Part shown: positions 1-12,400 of the stretch, piece after piece
How the letters are laid out: each line of letters opens with the position of its first letter
Position numbering within the stretch: the first letter of the stretch is position 1
DNA from: Sweltsa coloradensis
Lineage: Eukaryota > Arthropoda > Insecta > Plecoptera > Chloroperlidae
Length of the DNA stretch: 64,000 bases
Direction: 5' to 3'
Assembly: GCA_024449915.1 (NCBI GenBank)
Contig: JAMZAV010001820.1
Span: 1 to 64,000 of the forward strand
Program-made: the position numbers and the translations under genes
The notes under the pieces: model-generated
Databases searched by the model: none
What the model saw: only the letters and a program-made list of their open reading frames with translations
Told to the model about the DNA's origin: nothing

Positions 1-314
1 CTTTTATGTGCAGCCAACTGAATGTTTCCTTACTTTCAGACTCAGATATCTGGCTGAACTAAAGCTGATCCTGGACTATATGACTCTAATCCTGCACTAA
101 TCGACTCATGCCCATGTGGATGGGGACGAAGCACGTCAGTGTTTGTTTTCAGCATGTGTTTCTTACTTCAGACTCGACGTATCGTGACTGCAATATGATC
201 TGGACTGATATACTAATCCTGCACTACTCGATTCCATGCCCATGTGGATGGGACGACCCCCACCTGCAGTGTTCTTGTTTGTGTGCAGCCAACTGAATGT
301 TTCCTTACTTTCAG
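1..314 (+). pseudogene. Two eroded tandem copies of the CH1 filamin exon and its acceptor region
   Basis: Positions 1-130 and about 140-260 each repeat the block made of an intron end (cagccaactgaatgtttcct, complete only in the first copy), the tttcag acceptor and the CH1 exon that is intact at 315-462. Against the intact copy, both differ almost only by many 1-3 base losses, so neither can be read in frame. They stop near the GGGGACGAAG part of the exon. The deletion-only pattern resembles uncorrected long-read sequence at an assembly join, but a real tandem exon duplication that decayed cannot be excluded. Confidence 0.7.
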
Positions 315-462
315 ACTCGACAGATATCGTGGACTGCAAACTAAAGCTGATCCTGGGACTGATATGGACTCTAATCCTGCACTACTCGATCTCCATGCCC
401 ATGTGGGATGGGGACGAAGACTCGCCGCACGGGGAAGTGAAAGGCGCGACTCCTAAACAGAG
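315..462 (+). CDS. Filamin exon: C-terminal part of CH1 and CH1-CH2 linker
   Basis: The acceptor tttcag ends at 314 and the donor gtaaat starts at 463. The exon enters in phase 1 (AC completes an Asp codon) and leaves with AG of an Arg codon. It reads [20 protein letters not shown], then [18 protein letters not shown] and a linker ending TPKQR. The last CH1 helices are almost identical to vertebrate filamin. One oddity is VDCK where filamins generally have VDGN. The acidic linker [14 protein letters not shown] is longer and of different composition from the vertebrate one. Upstream CH1 exons are outside the window. Confidence 0.95.
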
Positions 463-3400
463 GTAAATTATAATACTGCACCCCTTCATGGGGTACTCGT
501 ACATTCTTCTATCTGTTTTAATTGGATGACCGAAGCGGACTTCAATTTCACTGACCCCCTAAAAACATTATCTCTTTTTTTTGTATTTGTTCGCGCTCTA
601 CCGGGCAAAAAGCATTTGCGATCATGATAAAATTTCAAAATCTTTGAATTTAGACTTGCCACGTTTTTGGGTACAGCCGATCGAATATTTCTTATGATTA
701 TCGTATTTTTACGATTTTTTCGATTTTTAATGAGATATTTTCGTGATATTTAGCAAACGGCTTCTCCGATCTTGATGAAACTTTATGGGAACGTTTAAAA
801 TCACTGACATTATATATGTTATGATTTTAGAGACATTTGAAGAAATATTTTTCATAGAAATCGTACTTTTACGATTTTTCCCTGACTTTTTATTTTGTAA
901 TGGACTTTTTATTTTGTAATGGAACTTGAAAAAGTTCTGAGATCCCACTTAAAAACGTAATCATTGGACAGATATATTCATAAAAAGCTCATCCATCAAC
1001 GCGACTGAGAGAAGCGTTTGCGAAGTGGCCTTGTAATTGCAACAGATCATTTTATTGGTTGTTAATTAATTGTTGCTAAATAATGAAAATAACAAAGTTG
1101 AAGTTAAGTATTTTTAATGGCAAAACTAGAAAACTATTGCAATTTCAAAAGAAGCTCAAAATAACAAAGTTTTTTTTGCGAAAGATGAAAAGCGCGATTC
1201 TTCTAAGTCCTGTCTTGAGTCACGATATTGTCTGCCCGCATAGAAAACACCATGGGATTATGACATCAAATCGAGCAGAGTTCACGAGGCAAATCTATTA
1301 TAGCCGAGTTAATCACAAATCTCGTTGTCTTAGCTTGCAAATGTTCTTGTTCGTTTCAGTTTTCCGCGTTAATGTTGCTCAGCTATCAGTTATTTGCCAA
1401 CATTTTAAGACTCTCAGTTTAAACTACCTTCATACTCATTTTACACATATATTTACAATATTTTAAACACTTTAGTGGAAAACAACTCTTTATTTTATAA
1501 CAATAATAACGTTTCGGAAATTAATGAAAACTATTTCCGTAATCAGTTTTTTTTTTATGAAAAACAAAAAATCATATCAAAATTATATCAGAACAAACAA
1601 AGACAATAGCCAAGGTAGATATAGATTACTTGCAAAAAACGAAACCTGTAAATGAAGTTCAATTGAACAAGGGTTGCGTTTACGAGATTCCCTGCGCAAA
1701 CTGTGATGCCGTATACATTGGAGAAACCGGACGTCCCATGCATGTTCGAGTTAACGAGCATAAGACAAACATTGAGAAGTCGGATGGCTGTTATCTTATG
1801 TCGTCGAAACTGGTAGAACATGCTTGGGACAAAGTTCATAAATTTGACTTTTTTCAATCGGCGTTTGCTTAAGGAGCCATGTTGGAACGAAAGGAAGTTG
1901 AAAGAGACCTGCAGCTCTTATAACATTAAAAGACACTTGTATAAGCCAGCCGAGTACCTATTTTCCTCCTATGTGGATTCTTTTGTAAATACTAGGAAAT
2001 AGCCTTTTTGTTTTTATCACCTTGTTTTTTGTGTGAGAAATGTTAAATCTTATCTACCTTGGCTATTGTCTTTGTTTGTTTTGATATACTTTTGATGATA
2101 TGATTTTTTGTTTTTCATTAAAATCCTGATGACGGAAACAGTTTTCATTAATTTCCGAAACGATATTGTTATAAAATAAAGAGTTGTTTTCCACTAAAGT
2201 GTTTGAAAATCATGAACTCTTCTAGCTTTAAAACTAAAACAATTTTTTACAAATGGAAAAACGTAAGAAATCAACTCAAAAATTTCAATATGACCATTTT
2301 TTACAATAAAATCATTATGTATTTACTTCATGCCGTTCATCTATGGCATAACAAAATTACAACAATGTGTTGATACTTAATTTAATCTTTAATTTGCGTC
2401 CTGTAGATCCATGATTATAATTTCTATTTCTAATGTTACTAGTGTAGTGGTAATACTGATCACCTTCTATCCGAGATATCACACTGAATACTCAAGAAGA
2501 GAGCAGCGATATTTCTCATGGGCACTTGTGTTCTATTCCACATGCTTTGTCAGTTGTTCGACAGGATTGGGTCTGACAATAGACCGTGAATTATTTGTCA
2601 GGATTACAATTATGGCTTATTTTATCCTCGTTCCTTATCTAGAAACCAAGTTTAAACCGAGTCCTGGCTTAACGTTAATACCAGTCAATTATGACACGTG
2701 CTTATACGTCCTTTAAACTCAACGTTGCAAATATACTTTTTGAAATTAATTACAAAAAATTGTTATCAAATGAATAGTCGTGGATCGAATTGGAGTTTTT
2801 GATTGTGACAACTGACAATGTGCCTGTGCCTTAACAATGCACAGATAATTTAATACGTTGTGGCATGTGTCGACATGGGCATCTAATTATTGTATGTAAC
2901 ATAACATATTGCAGAATCTTTAAACAAAAATAAAATGTGTTCAATATTCAAAATAACAAAACACTAAACTACGTTAGGCATTTCCAATTTCCGTGTATTG
3001 TCAAATTTTATGGTTAATACTATAATTAATTTATAATCACTTTCATATACAGGTTATTTAAAACAATTTGTGAATTCGGCTTCTGGCATCTTTGTAGGTA
3101 CTGCGTTTCCTTGATCGCACTGCTACGGACTAGAGATATATTAAAACGTAGGTCTAGCTTACAAATTGTTTTTTTTGTGTTTCTGCAAGTGCAATAACAC
3201 GATGTGAAAATTGCTGTTTTCAGGATGAATCTACTTAACGGAAGTAAGATGGTGCTATTTATGATTCCAATAAAATTCTAACGAATTAAACCCACATTAC
3301 ATTGTTTGCTTGTCGTATTTATAAAAGTTGCTATTGTCTCAGATTACTCCACTGGATCCAGAGCAAGGTTCCGGACTTGCCGATCTGCAACTTCACCAAT

Positions 3401-6400
3401 GACTGGAACGACGGCAAGGCTGTGGGTGCCCTGGTGGACGCCGTGGCGCCTGGCCTGTGTCCCGACTGGCAAGACTGGAACCCTAACGACTCCGCACAGA
3501 ACGCCGCAGAGGCCATGGGATTGGCTGATGACTGGCTCAACGTCAGACAGGTAGGCCTGGTTCATTCAGTACAATGTTTCCCAGGACGTGTGTGGCTAAA
3601 ACAAATTATGTACACAGTTTATAAAATCATGGTTTACGATTGTGCACTGATTTCATGTGAAAACCGTCTTCTCTTGGGGTTAAACTTCGTACAATCATAA
3701 CAAATCTCCATGGCACGACAAGCTAATACCAAGAGCAAGGCTTACAGTACTATCAGCATTTGAGGAGTTAATGAATTCATATTTTACCATAAAGCATGAT
3801 TTCCAATTTTAAAAACAAGCTCCCTTGTCTTCAAACGTCAATGTCAATGAGACGAAACGAAGGGATGTAAACCCTCGACCAGCTGAAGTAAATCAAGGGC
3901 TGAACTAGACCCTTGATTTACTTATATTTTCGAGGGTTTACATTACTCCAATCGTTTCCTTCCCCTACTGGCATTATATATTTTCTAGTGTGCCGAATTC
4001 CAATTAGTAAAAACGTGTCCTGTAATCTACTTAGTATTTCACTGGTATAAACTTAAAATCTGCAATGAGGTGAAAAACCGGTTAACAATATATGTTTGCG
4101 TAATAACGTAAATGGTACGCGACATAACAAACCCCTTTCTAGCATGGCTATAGTTGGTTGTACTGTAGTCAAGTTCCACATTCAGAGCTTAGCGAGATAT
4201 TGTAAACTGTGTTACAATTATATGTTGGTACTATAGACATAAACTAAAAAGGTGCCTCCACCGGGGATTGAACCAGGGACCTTGGCTGGCCGGACCCTGC
4301 TCTTACCAATTAACTGAGACACCAGATGGTAAGAGCACGGCCCGGATAGCCAAGGTCCAAGGTTCAATTCCCAGTGAGGCACCTTTTAAATTTTTATCTT
4401 TGTACCAAGATACTAGCGTCATAGTCGTCTCTATAGAACCAAAACATATATACCTATATGTTTTGTTTTAATCTTTCGTGATCCATGGTTTAATGTTGTA
4501 ATTATAGCTTTACGGAAAATATCAAGCACAATGTTTATAAAAGTCAATATTTATTCCCAACGTTTCGGAATAAATATTGAGATTTATAATCACTGTGCGT
4601 GATATTTTCCGGAAATCTGGTTATAACATAACATACATATTACAATAAAGGGTGTTTTAGCGTGGAAAGTCACTCCCACATCTAACCCAACAAAAATGAG
4701 ATCACCAAACTATTTATTTTATTTTAATTTATGAATTATCTAGAAACACTTCCGTAGAGAGAATAAATTATGTTTATAGTGTAAAACCAATTCCATGCAA
4801 AATAATTTGACCCTAAGCAGGGATTAAAGCCAGTCCTCCTACGTCTGTATCGCGTTCACTTTACGTCGTGATCACCATCACACATCACCTTTGACTATGC
4901 AATGCACCTTGCCTTCTAAATGGTTTCAATTGTAAGATATGGTGATGATATTTACACAGCCGTTTCAACGTTTCAAAATACCTCATTAGACGTGTCCCAT
5001 GACGGGACAGGTCAGCCAGTGCAGGGTTTTGAATGCATAATAAATACAATAAAAATATCAGCCATCCGATGCATGTTCTCTTTGCACAACTTAGCATCCA
5101 ATATCGTAACGCGATTGTAGGAGTAAGCATCAACCAAAAAATGTATTTATTTTGTTTTTCTCAGAACAGTAGGTCAATTATCCTTATTCTATGTAACTAC
5201 TGTTTTATGCATAGGCCTACCTACTTTAAAATGTATTTTGGTGAACTGTCAGCTTAATGTTTCACATTCAAGCATGCTTGAGCTTGAGCTAAGAACCTTG
5301 TTTATGTTTTGGAAGAATAAAGGCCTGGTCCAAACTCCTTTATAATTACGAAACTTTATCTGTTTTAGTTGATAAAACCTGAAGAAATGGTGAACCCCAA
5401 CATGGACGAACAATCTATGATGACTTATCTGGCTCAGTACCCGAACGCAAAGCTGAAACAAGGGGCGCCTCTTAGGCCAAGGACTAACCCAAATAGGTGA
5501 GCCATCATTCTATAAATATCTTAGTCTTCATCTTTCCTAACATTTTGGAAAACAATGCTTTATTATGCGGGAAATGGTTTTTATAATTATATCAGTATTT
5601 TACTTATGACGTCCGCCGAAACAATCGGAATCTCCCATTCTAATTTAAGAATTTCAATGTTTACGTTATTGAAGTCATTGATGGGCTATAAGTCCTATCT
5701 GCACTTTGCAGCAGTCAAGACCTCTCACTCTATAGTACAGGGGGTGAAATCTCACTATGTGGAAGAGTTACCTATCTAACTATTCCATGTGAGAATTTTC
5801 CCTTCTTATCTATTTTCGGCCGTTTGCTATTCTCGAATCTCATTTTTGCACGTTTTGTGAGTGAACTGACTCACCCGGTAAGAGAATAGGCCGTGAAGTA
5901 TGACACCGTCTATGAGGGCTCGCTGGGGCTGAGACCCTCATGATCATAGCATATCTTATCAATCCAGACACCAGCCCAGACAGACCAAAAAACATGAGGG
6001 GCAATGCGTGAAATTTCCATCCATAAATTTTCTCAAAATATATATAAATTTGGATTAAATTGCCAAAACTCACTATCATCCAGTAAATTATGGAGGTTTC
6101 AAATTCGTAATCGGTAATTTAGAAATGTGGGTATTGCATCCCACAGATTGTTCCGTCACGTGAAATATGATAAATGTGATTTTAGCGGTTTAGCCAGATA
6201 AACATGAAGTCGAGTGCTTAAACTCTCTTCATACTCTAGCCTCAGCGAGCCCTCTTCAGATTATGCTTACCTACATCTTCGGAAGTTTATATTATGTATT
6301 GACACCTTCACATTGCTGAGCGAATTCTCTGTACTATTTTGATCACACATGCCTTACCATATACGAGATGAATTATCAGTGTAACAATGAGATCAGAGCT

Positions 6401-9400
6401 AAGTCGATTGCAATCTGCCCTATTTACATGTATTATTAGCAATTGTTAGTTGTTACCAATTGAGAAGCATTTAAATCTCAGCCTGCAGTCATACCATAAT
6501 TATATTCTCTTCACGCATTTGAATGACATAATATCATAACCTTTAGTTGACGAGGTATGTGGTATTTTCTCCAGTCTGATGAGTTTGTTGTTCTTTCTTT
6601 TTGCCGAACATTGCAGTGTGCCTCCTCCTCGGTAAGTTATCCGTGAATGCCAACATCTGAAAGCTTAGAAAGAATTTGCAAACCTAGAGCTTTGTGAAAT
6701 AGTTTTGGTTTGAACATGTGGTTAGAACTAATTATTATGATTTGACAGTTAATAACTATGTCATTTTTGCCCTACGTTAAATACTCTATGTGTACTTACA
6801 AAAATGTTTTGATTTTAATTACATGTCATTTTGATAACAGGTGTGCGCATGATTTTTTACTGTTTTAGATGGATGTTGCTATTTGGATGTATAGACTTAG
6901 GCCAAATAGCTTAGTTTCAACAATAGTGATTGACAAGCATAACACCTTACACAACACTATCACTCTACAATAATACAATGCATAGGTTTTATGTACAACG
7001 ATATGTAACTTACGGTTAACTGCCTTTTGCTTTTGCTTAAACCTTTTAATCGCAAACATAACACGTAACAGGGAGTATTTGGGGGGCGTCAATATCAACA
7101 TTCATCAGTCGTCTGGTACTCCTAAGTATTTTCCAGACACATACAAGTTTTAATGCTTACTATTAATTAATGCATTTTCGCTTATAGAACATGTTTTATC
7201 AATCTTATGCAATATGTGAGTTTCTTCTAATACAACGCATGGGTATCGAAATAATCACTTTTTCATATCATTGTTCCTAGAGCTTGAAGCATTTTGTTAA
7301 CAACAAAAATCTTGTAAAATATTAGTGCAATAATAAGATAACGTTACTGATTGAGCTGATAGAGCGAGGAGGCGAGCCTCTTCTTCTGCCTCTAGAGACT
7401 CCTAGGCAACAACCTATTGGCTCTATCACCGAGATTCAAAACTTTGCACAAGAGCTTTTCCCTAAAACTATTTAATGATAAACATCATGCTTACGATGGT
7501 TTTGCTTTTGGTTAAAAAGTAAAAATGAACCTGAGTAATTCTTATTTTCCCCTGGCAAATCAACAAGTAATATTGTTGCTAATGCACTCTCATAGTAGTG
7601 TTTCCATGCAAAGTTCAATATAAATAGGTTTCTTTCTGGCTACTGGAATAGTATTTGATGACTGTCCAGTGAATTATTATACACGCAGGATATCAACATA
7701 CACCTTGTCGAACTCAAGAGCGAAACTCACCACACATGCAAGACGATGAAGTTTTAAACAATATTTAAAACTAGTGTAAGTACGGAAACGCATAGTGTTA
7801 TTTTGGCCACACGTCATTGGAACATAGTGGAGAGGCCAAAACACTTTAGGCAACATTTTACAGCGTCCAGTAATCGTACGTAAATACAACAAATACACAA
7901 TAAATATAATATTACGCACATATTTATTGATATGTCTTATACTTCCTAAAGGTTACATCCCCGCTAATCTCATAAAACTAGAAAGTTGCAATTATGTATT
8001 ACAGTAATTTACCTGACCCTTAGTTGGAATAGGATGACAAGTGTAGGCTTACAATAAGTAGAATGTCCTTACAAGCAAAGGTTTCAATGACTTCCAGGGT
8101 GCGCGCCTATGGGCCTGGTATTGAGCCTACGGGACCGGTTGTCGGGGCCCCGGCCAACTTTACGGTGGAGACCTTCTCAGCTGGCAAGGGACAGGTTGAC
8201 GTGACTGTCCTCAATCCAGCCGGTCAACCCGAGGCGGTGAGTTGTACACCCCTTACCTTACTATTACCGAGAAGCTCAAACAAGCAATGCGGCAAGACGT
8301 TACCTATACTTATTGTTTACTGGAGATTGACAAGACATTTTAATAATAGCAAAGTCAGACGTGGTCTTTCAGATTCTATTACACGCATTGGATCAAAATT
8401 TAATATTCAAACACCTGGTCGAATAAGACCATTAGAAGTCACTATAACAAAAATCTAAACCTGCCAATGATATTCAACTGATCAAGGGCTGTGCATGCGA
8501 GATTCCTTGCGCACGTTGTTGAGCATGCATGGGACAAAGTGGCACGGTCGTTTTCCTTTGAAGTCTGCCTTTGATGAGACTAAAATGTATGGGTCTACGT
8601 TTAGAGATATGAAAGTTGTATCAGAGAAACCGTTTGTCCGATAGGCAGGGAACACTCAAAATAGGCGCTCTTCTCTATGACGTCACAAATGAACTCTTGT
8701 ATACGCGAGCTAATGAGTTGTCTGAGTACCGGGTACGGTTCCTCCCTCTGTTCATACATCATCTCATCTTCACCATCATCGCTCGAATAGTCAAAGTGCA
8801 TTAATATGAGACGTAAGCAATAATCAATCAATCAATCAATTCTTTCAGGTGGAGATTCGCTTCAACAAGGACCGCAACCTAACTTACAGTGTGTCCTACA
8901 CCCCTCGCAAGGAGGGTAACCACAAGGTATCCGTGAGCTTCGCGGGGAGGGAGATCCCCAAGTCCCCGTACACTGTCCTCGTGGAGGGTCACGCCGGCGA
9001 CCCCGCCAAGGTGACAGCCTCGGGGCCCGGTCTCCAAGCCGAGGGGGTAATGATCAACCGACCAACATACTTCGACATCTTCACCAAGGACGCCGGCCGA
9101 GGGGTCCCCGAAGTGATCATCCTGGACCCCGCCGGTCACAAGAACACCGTCCCCGTGAAGGTGCGTCAGATCTCCCCCGACGTGTGGAGGTGCGAGTACG
9201 TGGCCCCTGCCGTCGGCCTCCACTCTGTCAACGTGTTCTTCGCGGGACAGCCCATCCCCAACAGCCCGTACGGGGTGCGAGTATCGCCCGTGTCGGACGC
9301 CAAGAAGGTGCGAGCGTTCGGACGAGGACTCCAGCCGACCGGCGTCCGGGTCCAGGACGTCGCGGACTTCAAGATCTACACCGAGGGTGCGGGGGAGGGG

Positions 9401-12400
9401 ACTCCGGAGGTGCGCGTCATAGGACCAGGTAAGACAAACTACTATCACAATACATTGGGTGGAATTTCCCATTTCCGTGCAAGAATCACTATGACATTTT
9501 AATGTCTGTAACTATTGTCAAAGCCCAGCCCCATACTGCATGTTTGTTCAAAAGTAATTTTTCCTAAAGAATAGTATCGTTGCTATATAGGTGGCTGATA
9601 ATGTTGACGCTCACTGTGAATCGAAAAGGTAGATGTTGGTCGAATTTGGGGTAGTTAAGGGTACAAAGGGGTTGAATGCTTGACCCATGGGTAGAAAATA
9701 AATTGAAGATAAGTGTCGAAAAGGGTATTCTTTCAGGTAGAAAATTCAATGAGGTATAATTTTTATGAAAATACCCACAAGGTTTAATAATCTATACCTC
9801 CGTGGGTAGATTAGGTCAATCAAGACTCTATGATAGGGAAATTCCACCTTCAAATTAATACAAATAAACCCTCAAAGGTTGAAATGTAAGACACTTGAAG
9901 TACAAAGATTCGACCCCGAGTAGTAGATTTTTATCACTCTGCAGGCCAAACAATAATATTTCTAAAAGTCTATCAATCGACCAATAAGGTTCCAATATTC
10001 AACTAAGAGTAGTTAAATGTACTTCTATTGGAATAATATGAACTCACTAATGACTAATAACTCACTAACGATAGCTGTTTTCCTAGTAAGATTGGGATAC
10101 GACGTCTTCATTTTGTTAGTCATTATTTATAGATACAATTGCCTATAAGTTTTTTAAGGGAATGGAAGAAAAGCAGTAGCTGTTTCAAGTTCCCATATTT
10201 TCTGAGATCAACGTTTATACATTATAAATGTACAGGTCTGAGGTTCTCGTCTGTGATATCTTGTGAATTTTCTTTCTTGCTCTAGTTGTTGGGGTAACGG
10301 CTTGTCATAAGACAGAAGTGACCAAATGCTTTTATTATTAACAGATTTGTACCCGAATGTGTTGCGGAGAGGTCACGCAAACCTTTAACCTACATGTGAA
10401 GCCATTTGCATTACCTTAGTTCGTAGATCCACGGATTTCAATTTATTTTCAAAACTTTCCTTAACACAATTATGAGTATTTCTTTGTTATGTAAATTACT
10501 CAGACCGAGTTTCCCCGGTATTCAAACTTTGAAGTGAAGACGTTAAATAGAAATGTAAATTTCGAGTCTTTACCTGAAGATTAAATTTAATCTTCGCCTT
10601 TAAATAAATGTGGAAGGTAAAATGTTGTTCATATTGTGTAATGAAGTTATGCCTGAATTCTGAAAGCATTTACTCAATGATTTCTCATGTACAAAATATT
10701 CGGCATTGGAAATACATTTTCAATATAAAATGTGAGTGATGTTAGCACGGCTCTTTCTGTAGTCCCATCTATAGTAGTATAGCAGTATTATTCATCTTTA
10801 TTTTGTTGTCACAATACATGGATGTAAGGCATTGTATTACAACAAAAATGGCGAGGTTCAATCGATATAGATTGTTCTTCCACAAAACCATTTTACATAT
10901 AAATAAGGGGAGTGCGAGTACCCGAAATTTCGAATCGAGTCGAGTATTTTGGTACTCGACTCGAACATGAGTATTTGCTACTCGAATAGAACATGAGTAT
11001 AAAAAATGTTATGATTTTGGTGGAGGTGCCGGGTAGTCCAAAGCAAATTCGCCCCGATTCGTAGAAATGGTGGGAGGTGCCGGGTAGCGGGCAGAGTGTG
11101 AAAACATAAAAATCGTTATCTATTTTTGGATCTATTTTTGGCGTTTCCTTACCAGCCCTGATTAGCCAAATACTTACCTCGGTCTTTTGATACAACTTTG
11201 TAGTCTTTTTGGAAGTTTTGAACTTTTTTAGCACAAATAATAAAATTATGTCACTTTAATGTCTGTATCAATATTTTCATGTTATATCACTTACTGAATC
11301 ATGTCATAGACTAGCCCTAATAACATTTGTGCTTGATCATTAAAATGATCTAGAGAGGTTACATTTTTAAATCAATGTAACTCTGTCTTCTCTTTTGGAG
11401 CCTACATATAGACTAACATCAATAAATGAAATAAATATTGTAAAATGTAGTCAAAGAAATGGTAAAATTTCAAAATTAGACAAAGTAGGCCTACTCGGAT
11501 TCGAATTGGACTCGATACACGAGTTATTTTGAGGACTCGGACTCGACTCGAACTCAAAATTCAGGACTCGCACACTCCTAATATAAAATACAAATAACAA
11601 AATGTGTAAACCTTACATATAATATAAAATATACCTAGTAATGAGAGAATTGATTATACCCAAAAGATAAGTAGTTATATAGTTATGTACAAGATATATT
11701 GGGATAACTGTAGGATTATGCAGTTATTCTGCCAAAAAGGAAATCATATAGTCAGAACAGAATATGGCAATAATAGATTATATGAAGATGTATTAACAAC
11801 ATGAAGAACTCGTCTAAACTGTAATAAGGGGTTTCTATGAGGAAATGCTTTATTCTTGTATTTCGAACATTAGGTCCATTAGTATTTCAATCGCGAGAGT
11901 GTTACTAGGGCCTACCCATTTAGAGTAAATATGGTTTGTGGTTTTGTGGGAGGGATATTGAAGTGAGTTTTTGTGCCTTGTTAATTTAAGTTTTCGAAGT
12001 GTTCCGGGTTGTCAATCACAAAACAAGCTGCGTTGTGTATGTAGACATTTGTAGCCGTGGGTATTTTGAGCTCGTTGTCAGCTAGCACGGTGCCTAAGCT
12101 TGCCTAGTATTCTAATTGCACGTTTATGCAAACTAGCACTCGATTAATCAGGTTTTTATATGAAGTCCCCCAAGTATTTGTTTCTAAAATGTTCTTCTCA
12201 CATACATGATCCCACACATGCTAGATTGCTATTCACAGCCTAGTCTTGTTTGTAGGAGGCGTGAACGAGCCTGTTAAACTGCGCAAGGTGGACGGAGTGA
12301 CCTACGAGGCCGCCTACCACCCCAAGAAGGAAGGCCGCCATGTTGTGATGATTACCTTCGCCGGACAGGAGATCCCTCGGTCGCCCTTCGAGGTCACCGT

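Larger units (their letters stand above)
1465..2204 (+). mobile_element. Penelope-like element remnant with ~155-bp inverted termini and GIY-YIG domain
   Basis: Arms 1465-1622 and 2050-2204 are imperfect inverted repeats (AAACACTTTAGTGG at the left edge, its complement at the right edge). Between them, 1630-1872 encodes [12 protein letters not shown], then VYIGETGR and VNEHK. This is the GIY-YIG endonuclease that ends Penelope-like retroelement proteins, with its conserved CxxC-type pair, YIGETGR and EH. After a frameshift the terminal stretch continues to about 2000. There is no reverse transcriptase. Penelope elements are known for terminal pseudo-LTRs in direct or inverted order, which fits the arms. 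No clear target duplication was seen. This is a decayed or non-autonomous copy inside a filamin intron. Confidence 0.75.
463..3342 (+). other. Intron after CH1 exon
   Basis: AT-rich intron. It holds a copy of a dispersed AT-rich repeat (about 520-960, reverse orientation) and the Penelope-derived inverted-repeat element at 1465-2204. An open stretch at 2411-2716 (101 codons, hydrophobic patches) matches nothing I recognise and has no splice or promoter support. The remainder, 2720-3300, shows no feature. Confidence 0.7.
3551..5368 (+). other. Intron between CH2 exons
   Basis: Contents are a hairpin at 3854-3958, a tRNA-like palindrome at 4247-4388 and a foldback with a GAAACG core around 4485-4640. 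I see no feature in 4660-5360. Confidence 0.65.
8237..8848 (+). other. Intron with Penelope fragment and SINE tail at the acceptor
   Basis: It holds a deleted Penelope GIY-YIG fragment (8455-8560) and, at the 3' end, a SINE-type tail with (ATCA)n that runs to within 9 bases of the next exon. 8237-8450 shows nothing recognised. Confidence 0.6.

Noticed and set aside
1588..1857. Minus-strand 89-codon frame over the Penelope element
   Set aside because: Antisense to the GIY-YIG frame, which has real motifs.
2411..2716. 101-codon open frame as a small gene
   Set aside because: No recognised domain, no promoter or splice signals, unremarkable composition; likely chance.
8879..9472. 197-codon open frame antisense to the filamin exon
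   Set aside because: Caused by the GC-rich third positions of the filamin codons; no family resemblance, while the + strand is clearly filamin.
11015..11034. The 20-mer as an LTR-retrotransposon primer-binding site
   Set aside because: TGGTGGAGGTGCCGGGT has the form of a site complementary to a tRNA-Ala end, but no LTR ending in CA precedes any copy and no gag/pol follows; kept only as one explanation.
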